Assembly (NCBI GenBank): GCA_965112735.1
Contig: OZ218962.1
Location: forward strand, 2,790,001 to 2,854,000
Direction of reading: 5' to 3'
Source of the DNA: Phaeosaccion multiseriatum
Lineage: Eukaryota > Ochrophyta, other classes
Length of the DNA stretch: 64,000 nucleotides
A program made the position numbers and the translations under genes. Positions 55,317-62,726 of this stretch are shown piece by piece. Position 1 is the stretch's first letter. Every line of letters starts with the position of its first letter. Under the pieces are notes generated by a model. That model had not been told where the DNA came from. It was given only the letters and a program-made list of their open reading frames with translations, and made no database searches.

Positions 55317-56078
55317 ACAAACACACACCTTCTTCCTCTCGGAGAGCCCTGTGGCCACAACAATCAATCCTGCGAATGGCCGCGAGAGAGCACTGGCAGC
55401 AGCAGCATCGGCAGCAGCAGCAGCATTGCATGCGACGTCAAGGGCGGCAGCGGGCACCCCCTGGTGTTCTTTAGCGGCTTTCTTCTGCCCGGTGCCATTC
55501 GTTGCCCCTACAGAGGGTGCTCTTTGCCTCGGTTTGGCCCCGGCCCTGCCTTCACAAGTGGTGGTAGTAGCTTTGCCGCCTTGCCGCTGCTCCTCGCTCG
55601 CTTTCTCGTTCTCTGGCCCTGGGTGCTGCTGCTGCGCATTCCTTTTATTCTGATCGTCGATCGTTGTCCTCCTCCGCGTGCTGCTACTTGCACTTGCTTG
55701 GGTTTTGGCGCATGGGGTGTTGCTGGAGGCCGATGACGCCGCCCTAAGTCCCTCCCTCTTCGCCAACTTTGGTTTGCCAGTACCAGTGCCAGAGGCAGCG
55801 GAGGCGCTTCGACTAGTACTTATATCAGCCTTCTTGGTGGTGCTGCGCGTGGCCGGTACAGGGGATGCGCTTTTGCCGTCCACAACACCATTGTTCTCCT
55901 GCCCGGCGGGCTGCAGCCTGCAGCTCCTCCTCCTCTTGGTGTCGCTGGCACTGCCGCTGCTCTCTGTGGGATCACTACCAGCAGGAGCAGTAGGCAGAGC
56001 TTGCGAAATGCCTTTTAAAGCTCCATCTCCTCTCCCATCAGTTAAGCTCTTCCTGCTCTTCCTGGCAGTGAGTCGCAT
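47850..56078 (-). CDS. TOPBP1: Multi-BRCT protein of the TopBP1/Dpb11/Rad4 type
   Basis: Eight exons: 56078-55329, 55037-54818, 54501-54400, 54043-53964, 53604-53050, 52765-52676, 52460-51357 and 50915-47850. They close in frame to 1988 residues. BRCT-like units are visible: (1) FAGLIVVATGLSERKK to IVRPTWVTDSLREGQRLPE (~234-322); (2) MSITGIGIDRRAHLQQLIEE, HLVADVPDGAKYQ, LVHSRWVEECVRVGLLLP (~325-415); (3) LEGCRVMLLGFERDD, ESITHAVLGDP, VVTHHWLLDSCKQGALLP (~545-630); (4) a diverged unit ending ELWLRSCDAKDKLLRPDAY (~930-1130); (5) LGLRYHSSMTSDTSHVVCAA to VVGEGFLWWLAEKGCL (~1200-1285). TopBP1-type scaffolds bind phosphoproteins in replication initiation and ATR checkpoint signalling. A basic Ser/Ala N-terminus and a ~700-residue low-complexity C-terminus are unusual. 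A GTGAGT donor at 48041 could splice to sequence near 47760 instead. Confidence 0.82.
48544..48567 (-). repeat. Dispersed motif copy in BRCT gene exon 8
   Basis: Exact minus-strand GTTGGTGATACA, read PVGDTQAAEAA. Confidence 0.85.
48935..49062 (-). repeat. Coding (GGA)n expansion in the BRCT gene
   Basis: About 40 GGA triplets on the coding strand encode poly-Gly; two further GGA/GAG runs lie at 49290-49336 (exon 8) and 52118-52175 (exon 7). Confidence 0.85.
49413..49446 (-). repeat. Dispersed motif copy in BRCT gene exon 8
   Basis: Exact minus-strand GTTGGTGATACAGCAG flanked by GCA triplets, read AVGDTAAA. Confidence 0.85.
50242..50270 (-). repeat. Dispersed motif variant in BRCT gene exon 8
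   Basis: Minus-strand GCAGTTGGTTCTACGACAGC, read in the second frame as QQLVLRQQ between BRCT units. Confidence 0.65.
51225..51333. repeat. (CCCT)n in BRCT gene intron 7
   Basis: About 25 CCCT units followed by CACT units, adjoining the donor of exon 7 at 51356. The intron also has a TTACGTAA palindrome (51017-51024). Confidence 0.9.
51517..51620 (-). repeat. Cluster of three dispersed motif copies in BRCT gene exon 7
   Basis: Minus-strand copies at 51517-51540 (AVGDPAGG), 51547-51586 (exact core, PVGDTAAAAAAGG) and 51599-51620 (AFGDTSPP) lie within ~100 bp, separated by GCA and CCA triplets. Confidence 0.85.
52500..52620. repeat. Degenerate GGGTCA/GGATCA repeats in BRCT gene intron 6
   Basis: Roughly ten imperfect 6-bp pairs of GGGTCAGGATCACGATCA type occur in the 215-bp intron. 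One unit reads GGGTTAGGG, but it is not a telomeric array. Confidence 0.75.
54040..54260. repeat. GGGCAGGCATAC / GGGCAGGTAGAA minisatellite in BRCT gene intron 3
   Basis: About seventeen 12-bp related units stand in tandem, followed at 54300-54375 by AGTACACACGTA-type units. Confidence 0.85.
54610..54790. repeat. (CCCT)n in BRCT gene intron 2
   Basis: Near-perfect CCCT units with a few TTCC interruptions. Confidence 0.9.
55255..55318. repeat. (CA)n-(AT)n in BRCT gene intron 1
   Basis: About 23 CA units followed by about six AT units, close to the donor of exon 1. Confidence 0.9.
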
Positions 56079-56597
56079 CCCGCTCGCCCTACCTCTTTCC
56101 CGCCCCTTTTCTCTCTCTGCTCAACTCAACGGTACCTTCCCCGCTCACACCCACGCCCACACATTCATCAAGTGGACGAGGCAATAAAAGCCCCCCACAC
56201 GCTCTGCGCTACGCCTGAGCTAGAGAAAGTAATTGAAGGAAAAGGGAGGGAAATGAGTTCAGGAAGTGACCAACGAGTTCAAACGGAGGTGCCTGAGCAT
56301 CCCCGCCCGGAGTCCCACAGGACGGTTGATTCTTGTCGATTTTTGCTTTTGTTGATTCCCTCGTGTGCTTCAGTGACTGCTTGCCCTATCAGAAGGGCCC
56401 CAGCTCCGTAGAGGCTGGGCTTTTGTAGAGAGAAGAAGAGATGAGAGTGATGCACTGCTGTTAGAAGTTGTGCCAAGCTGTTCTTGGGGTAGAGAAGGGA
56501 AGGAGTGAGGGAGGAGTGAGGGAGGAGCAAGGGGGGTCGCAGAAGGGCAAACAACCACCAACAAAGCAAGTGACGCAGGAACAGGACCACAGGAGTG
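56079..56597. promoter_or_regulatory. Divergent spacer BRCT gene / methyltransferase
   Basis: 519 bp between start codons. An exact E2F-type site TTTCCCGC lies at 56096-56103, 18 bp from the BRCT gene's ATG. No other motif is convincing. Confidence 0.4.
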
Positions 56598-58694
56598 ATG
56601 ACCACCGCCTACAACAGCCCGGCCTACTGGGAGGCTCGGTACTCGTCGCCGGAGTTCTTTAGTTCGCACGACAACAGCTTCGAGTGGTACCAGCACTATC
56701 AGCACCTCAAGCCCCTACTGGCAAAGTATCTCCCTGGCGGTGAAAAAGCGAACAAGGGCAGCAATGGCTCAAGTAACAGTAGTAGTAGTAAAAGTAGCAG
56801 CAGTAGCAGTAGCAGTAGCAGCAAGAGGCGCAAGAGACCGAGTGGTGACGGGAGAGAGAGGATGCGGGGAGAGGTGTTTAGCAGCCGCAGTGGCAGCAGT
56901 GAACGCGAGCACGGAGACGAAGATGGCACTTCTGCCACCACCCGCCGTGGGAAGAGAAACGCCGCTCCATACGGTCATGAGGAGGGAGGGGAGGGGGCTG
57001 CTGAGGACGAAGAGGGTAGCGGCGACGGGCAAGAAGACAGCGATGATGAGGAAGGGAATGACACCTTCGAGATCTTCATCCCGGGCTGCGGTAACTCATC
57101 GTTGGGTGCGAGGTGAGAGGGGAGTCCTCTGACAACTTCAAACTGAGCCCCAAACTGATCGTCCCTCGCAGCCAGCCTTGCAGCCACCCCCAGCCCAACC
57201 TTTTGCAAGTCTTGGAACAAGGCAAGAGTGGGAGGCGCGGAGGTCCATGAAATCAATCCATCCCCTTCCTTCCATCGCCATATGCAGCGGGTCGTGGGCA
57301 AGTATGCACCACCTTCACTCAGTCGTATAAAGTACGGTAGTGACTCAGAGCATCTCTGGAGGAGACTAAAAACAGAAAGGAGGCGTCTCCCGCTCCCGCG
57401 CGCGTGCGTGGGTGCGAATGGTCACCAGCACCTCCCCATGGGGGTGGGGTGGCACTGCATTGCCTGGCGTTAAGGTGGTCTTCTTTTTCCATCCCTTACC
57501 TTGTTCAGCAAAGCAGCCCTTCTCCCTTGGGGGGGCAAAAACAAACATGCATGCCTCTCGCTCGTACCACACTTTCCCCTCCCACTCGTTTTCTTGCCCC
57601 ACCCATCTCCACCTTCCCTGTGAGGCCGATGGCCAAAATACTCAACCAACCTGCCTCTCTCTTCCCCCCCCCCTCTTCCCCTTCCCCCCTTCCCCCCACC
57701 CAGTCTGTATAAAGACGGTTTCCGTAGCGTGACGTGCGTGGACACCTCCCCTGTGGTGATTTCACAAATGGCGGCCAAGTACGCGGCTCTGGAGGGTGTG
57801 GAATACGCTGTGATGGACGCGTGTGACTTGCAGGGCATCCCCGACGAGTGCTTCGACCTCATCATCGACAAAGCACTCTTCGGTGAGTGAGAAACAGGGC
57901 TGGATCAAGTTGTGAGGGTGGGATGGAATGGGATGGAATGTCCTCTCTTTGACGCGCATGAGGAAGGGAGGACAGGGCATGTCGACTCCCTGCGGAACCT
58001 GGCGTGAAGGTCAGAAACTGAAGTTGAAACTGAAAGCTCTCCCTCCCTCCCTCCCTCCCTCCCTCCCTCCCTCCCTCCCTCCCTCCTCCCTCCCTCCCTC
58101 CCTCCCTCCCTCCCTCCCTCCCTCCCTCCCTCCCTCCCTCCCTCCCTCCCTCCCTCCCTCCCTCCCTCCCTCCCTCCCTCCCTCCCTCCCTCCCTCCCTC
58201 CCTCCCTCCCTCCCTCCCTCCCTCCCTCCCTCCCTCCCTCCCTCCCTCCCTCCCTCCCTCCCTCCCTCCCTCCCTCCCTCCCTCCCTCCCTCCCTCCCTC
58301 CCTCCCTCCTTCCCTCCCTCCTCCCTTCCCTCACACCTCTTCTCGACACACAGACGCCACTATGTGCAGCTCCTCCCCTGATGCCGGCAATGCCCTGGTG
58401 GCCGAGCTGTTCCGTGTCCTTAAGCCGGGAGGGACTTACGTAATCGTCAGCCACGCCCCGCCGGAGAAGAGGCAGCCCTACCTCACACAGCAGGAGGGCG
58501 TCTTTTGGAGACTAATTCTGTGCTCACAGATGGGCAAGCCCGACATTGACGACGAGTACAGCGGAGAGGAGAAGGATGATGAGGAGGGGGGCCTTGCAGG
58601 CAGCGGGGGTTTGGGGAATGGGGTGGGGACCATTGCCGGCAGTGTATCGCCGCCAGAAATGCGCTTCCACTACTTTTACGCCTGCAGAAAGTAG
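56598..58694 (+). CDS. METTL13/EEF1AKMT4-type lysine methyltransferase
   Basis: Exons 56598-57112, 57704-57882 and 58354-58694 encode 344 residues. The N-terminal signature SPAYWEARYSSPEFFSSHDN with FEWYQHYQHLKPLL is typical of the eEF1A methyltransferase group. SAM-binding motif I (FIPGCGNSSLGA) lies just before the first intron, motif II (SVTCVDTSPVVISQM) in exon 2, the acidic motif (YAVMDACDLQGIPDECFDLI) after it, and VLKPGGTYVIVSHAPP in exon 3. The family methylates lysines of translation elongation factor 1A; the exact target is inferred. A ~100-residue Ser/Glu/Arg-rich insertion separates the N-terminal helix from motif I, and a second acidic insertion lies near the C-terminus. Intron 2 is a giant CCCT microsatellite. 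Confidence 0.85.
58038..58320. repeat. (CCCT)n of ~270 bp in methyltransferase intron 2
   Basis: More than 60 almost perfect CCCT units, the longest uninterrupted tetranucleotide tract in the window. Confidence 0.95.
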
Positions 58695-58771
58695 GCGACA
58701 TAGACACACACACACACACACACACAGAGAGAGAGGAGAGGAGTGGGTTTGGAAGTTTCGGTGCTCCTTTG

Positions 58772-58938
58772 GTCGACCCCTGATACACTATCGCCCACAT
58801 TCTCGATAGCGCGCTATCGGGCCCCGGCGATAGCGGATAGCGCGCCGGCTGGCGGATAGCACGCCCCCAACAACCCCCCCCCCCAAAGCCGGCTGGCGCC
58901 GGCGATAGCGGATAGCGGATAGTGTATCAGGTGTCGAC
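58772..58938. mobile_element. 167-bp MITE-like element with 21-bp terminal inverted repeats
   Basis: The left end GTCGACCCCTGATACACTAT and the right end, read in reverse complement, GTCGACACCTGATACACTAT form terminal inverted repeats of 21 bp with one mismatch. TTTG stands directly outside both ends and fits a 4-bp target-site duplication. The interior is made of CGATAGCGGATAGCG-type subrepeats in both orientations and could fold into a hairpin. It encodes nothing. It lies 77 bp after the methyltransferase stop. Confidence 0.7.
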
Positions 58939-59030
58939 TTTGGTCCCGCCGTTTCGAGAAAAGCTTACGTAAGCCTACGTACACGTAACCAAATCCTGCA
59001 TTTCAAGCCTTAATTGTACGCGAGCAGACA
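58939..59030 (+). promoter_or_regulatory. Proximal promoter of plastid membrane protein gene
   Basis: The palindrome TTACGTAA at 58965-58972, followed by TACGTA and ACGTAA, stands 60 bp before the ATG. ACGT-core palindromes are typical bZIP binding sites; this is inference only. Confidence 0.35.
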
Positions 59031-60168
59031 ATGGCTTCTCTTGGCTCCTCCAGCTCCTCTTCTTCGATGGGGCGAGGGCAGCGACGGAAGCTTTTTGCGG
59101 TGGGGGGGTTGCTGTGCGGCGGCTGCTGCTCCCTCACCGCCCAAGCCTTTCTCAGCGCCCCTACCCACCACCACCACCACCATTCGCAGCACTCTCCCGG
59201 AGACATGAGGCCGCGGCCGGCAACACGGGCCGACTTGTCTTCACTATCATCTCGATACCCCTGCTCTTCCCCTCTCTCCTCTTCTTCTTCTTGGTCTTCT
59301 TCTCCATCTTCGTTGTCATCTTCGCTCTCCCAGGGCGGAGAGCGGCCGCTTCCTGTCTCTCAACGACCGCCAAGATCAGTAGCAGCAGCGACGGGAGCAA
59401 CAGCGTCTCGAAACCTGGACCTTGCGGGTAGTAGCAGCATCAGCAGCAGCCGGAGGAGGAAGAGTAGGAGCCAGACGTGTTTAACTGCCGCAACTGGGGG
59501 AAGAGGAGGAGGAGGGAATGGCGAGGGGGAGGATGACTACGGAGCCCTAGCCATGATGCAGAAGATCGAGTCTGCCAAGGCCGGAGTGCTGGGGGGGGTC
59601 GTGGGGGCGGGAACGAGTGTGGCAATAGGCGCCTTGCTAGGTGAGGAGGAGGAGGAGGAGGAGGACAGGAGAGCGGGTACCAATGTATCGTTTCCCCTTC
59701 CACCATGCCGAAGACGAGGGCCGAGGGAGTGGTGAATGCTCTCCTCTCCATCGACTGCCGCGTACCCTTTCACGACCTCGCCCTTCACGGTGTATCCATA
59801 GGTGCCCAGAAGCTTACACCCCCACCCCCTACACACACTCACTCACCTCCTGCTCTCCCTCTGCCCTGTGCCCACCCTCCCTTGTGCCTCCACGCTGCTT
59901 AGGAGCGCTGCCGTGGCCCAGCGCGCTGAGGGCAGCGGCGGACCTTCCTCTTCCCGTACTGGAGACGCTGCTGTTCCTGCTTGGGGCGGGTAAGTGGGGG
60001 TTTGCAAGTGGGGCGGCTTGGGCCTCACGAACCCACCACCACCACCACCACCTCCTCCTCCTCCTCCTCCTCCTCCTCCTCCTCCTCCTCCTCCTCCTCC
60101 TCCTCCTCCTCCTCCTTCTCCTCCTCCTCCTCCTCCTCCTCCTCCTCCTCCTTCTCCTCCTCCTCCTC

Positions 60169-60199
<31 letters not shown>

Positions 60200-61551
60200 A
60201 CCCCCCCCTCCTCCTTCTCCTCCTTTCTACTTGTTCTCCTCCACCTTCCCCTCCCCCTCCTCTCATCCTCCCCCTCCTCCCCCTTGCTCTTCTTCTTCTC
60301 CTCCTCCTCTCTCCCGTGCTGCTCGTGACCCATATGCTCATGCGACGCACGCTAGGCTTCGTGCAAGGGGCCCTGTTCGGCCTTACGTACCGATACGTAA
60401 TTCGCACGGACAGAGCCTCGTCTGCGTCCTCTGGCGGCTCCTCCTTCATCAACGCCGACCTACTCGGTACGCGAGGGAGACAAGTGGAGGCATATGAGGC
60501 TTATGGGGAGGGAGACAGGGAGGGGTGATTGGGTGCTTTTTACAAGGGTATCTACCACGGAACTTCCACCCTTCTCTCCCTGCCTACCCTGCAACTTCCC
60601 CCCTTCTCTCTGTCTCCCCCCCTCTCTTCCCACACCCCACCCCACCCCACCCCGCCTTGCTGTTTCTTCTTCATGCCACCACCCCTTTCGGTCACGCGTT
60701 GTGCCCCGCTCCTCCCTCCCACGCGCGCGCGCTCACACATTCACACACGCACACACACACACACACCACCACCACCATCAACCTTCCACGGCATCATCAT
60801 CATCATCTGCCCCTGTTGCGCCTCCCTCTGTGAATGGATCGACAGCTCCTTACCTCCCGGCCTGTGATGTGCACCACTTAGGGACGGGGGCGGTGGGCGC
60901 CTTTGCCATCACCAGCTGCATCGGAGAGGCGGAACCTCAGCTCACGGCAGCGGCGAAACAGGCAAGTCATGTATGTGGGCAAGAGGCTTGGCAGGGGAGG
61001 AGAGAGAGAAGGGCAGTCTGGCGCTTCATGTCGCGGCAGGAGACCGGCAGGCGGGGAAGATGAGACTGAAAGGAGGCAGAGCTGGCTTGACTGACCGGTG
61101 GCTGACTGACCGGTCGACCGACCAAATGGCTGACCTGGAGGAAAGAGAGGCGGGTGTTGGGGGTCGTTTTTGTGTGCATGTGTGTTCCTCCCCTGTTTAA
61201 CACATACGCGTATCGAGAGGGCTCCTGCATGTGACCCCCAAGGCAGGTCGAATGAGCTCCTCTTACCGCACCTCCCCCCCCTCCCCTTGTCCTCACGCTG
61301 CCATCTCCCCACCCCAGGTGGTGGAGGTGCTGACGCAGCAGCAGAGCCTGTCTGTGGGGTTGTGGGCCTGCCTTGGCTGTGCTGCCGCATTGGTTCCGCG
61401 CTTTCTCGAGTCCTTCCTTGTGTACTCGGCTGCCAGAGAGGCGCTCGACAAGGCCATGGACTCTCGGCTCATCATGACCTTTCCCTCCATGGAGGGCTCG
61501 TTTGGAGAGAAGGCAGAGACGGACTCACTGAAGCAGAGACGGACGGACTGA
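59031..61551 (+). CDS. Plastid-targeted conserved membrane protein, function unknown
   Basis: Exons 59031-59640, 59903-59989, 60356-60466, 60882-60961 and 61318-61551 give 373 residues. Exon 4 could instead begin at 60846 in the same frame. Residues 1-42 form a signal peptide (KLFAVGGLLCGGCCS) ending TAQAFLSAP, an ASAFAP-like plastid motif, followed by a His/Ser/Arg-rich transit region. The conserved part is spread over small exons: ESAKAGVLGGVVGAGTSVAI, LPVLETLLFLLGAG, GALFGLTYRYVIRTD, GTGAVGAFAITSC, then LWACLGCAAALVPRFLESFL. The pattern of glycine-rich helices with LFGxTYRYVxR and GAVGAF resembles a cyanobacterial and plant-plastid membrane family of unknown role, as I recall it. Intron 4 has a GC donor (CAG then GCAAGT). 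Confidence 0.75.
60050..60200. repeat. (CTC)n tract in intron 2 of the plastid gene
   Basis: About 45 CTC units with occasional TTC interruptions extend toward the acceptor at 60355. Confidence 0.9.
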
Positions 61552-62726
61552 GGAAGAGACGCGGACTGACTGAGGATAAGCTCACTGTTGGTGGTGAAGG
61601 GTATGATCGCGTGTCGGTCGGGCAGTAAGAGGAAGAGGTAGGAGCGTATAATGTCAAAAGACTTGACTGACGGACCATCGACGGATGAGAAGCCTTGTTT
61701 TTCTGCCCGTACAGAGGGGGCGACGTTTGGAGCACTCAATCCGAACAAAGGAGAGCACTCAATCCGAACAGAGAGGGCGAGGGGTCGATCAAGTGCTCTG
61801 CCTACGTCGTTGTCTGTGAGACTGACCCACCGACGTGTACTGACACCAGCCGACCGGGCCGAGGAGGGGGTCAGAAGGACGAGACCGAGGAGGAGACTTA
61901 CGGAGGAGAGGACATCGAGGCTGCTTCTAGGGGAGCGGTAGACCCAGCAGCAGCAGCAGCAGCAGCAGTAACAGTAGCAGCACCCGGAGTTGGTGGTACA
62001 GCGCCAGTAGCAGCGCCATTCGGCGATACGCAGCAGGCGCAGCAGCTGGCTATACAGCGATGGCACCTGTAGCAGCGGGGGCCACCGTGCCGCGAAGGTA
62101 GCCCGTTCTCCGAACAGCATCACCAGAAGGCCGGTTCAGAGGCGCGTAGTGAGAGCATTCTCTTGGGGAAGCTTTGAAGGGCGCGCCCCTGCCAGACACG
62201 GCTGTGTATGTATGTATGCAGGGTCTGAGCTTTCAGTAATATTCATTTCCTGAAGAAATTAAAAGCAAGCGCACACGCATCCGCCCCGCTGCACCCCTGG
62301 CTGGGCGGTGGGTTCGTGCATCTGCTACTCTCTCCTCCCGCCCGAGATTTCATCTGCGCCTCCCGTGCTACGATCCAAGCCCCTTCTCTGCCGTCTTCGA
62401 TTCTTATCAGCGTATCCATGAGCCATGAACCAAGAGGTAGTGAATGTCCCTAGAGACGCACGCTCGTTCCTCCTTCTCATCTCCTCATGGCACTAGTGCC
62501 AGAGCCCCCAGTCGCTGGTTGGTTCTCCTGTTGGTTCTCCAGTGGTCTCCACAGGTGAGCGCACACACGACCCCTCGCACCTCGACGTCAGCCCTCCCTC
62601 CCTCCGGCACTGGCACTGGGTACTGCGCTGGGGTCCTGACGCCTGATACTTGGACGGGTCGGGGCGGGGGGGGGGTGGATTTGACGTTCGCACAGCCCCA
62701 CACGTAAGCTTACGTGAGCTGCCCCG
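61552..62726. other. Convergent spacer with degenerate dispersed-motif cluster
   Basis: It contains a direct repeat GAGCACTCAATCCGAACA (61731-61775), a GCA run (61950-61970) and three degenerate motif copies (61987-62060). A plus-strand open stretch ending GDTQQAQQLAIQRW could be a coding remnant but shows no domain. A palindrome ACGTAAGCTTACGT stands at 62702-62715. Confidence 0.5.
61987..62060 (+). repeat. Three degenerate copies of the dispersed motif
   Basis: GTTGGTGGTACAGC, TTCGGCGATACGCAGC and GCTGGCTATACAGC follow each other after a GCA run. In one open frame they read GVGGTA, FGDTQQ and QLAIQR, matching both reading versions of the motif. Confidence 0.6.

Noticed and set aside
39820-58972. 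TTACGTAA palindromes (39820, 51017, 58965) as a regulatory network
   Set aside because: Only the 58965 copy is in a promoter; the others are in an intron and a convergent spacer, so chance is a sufficient explanation.
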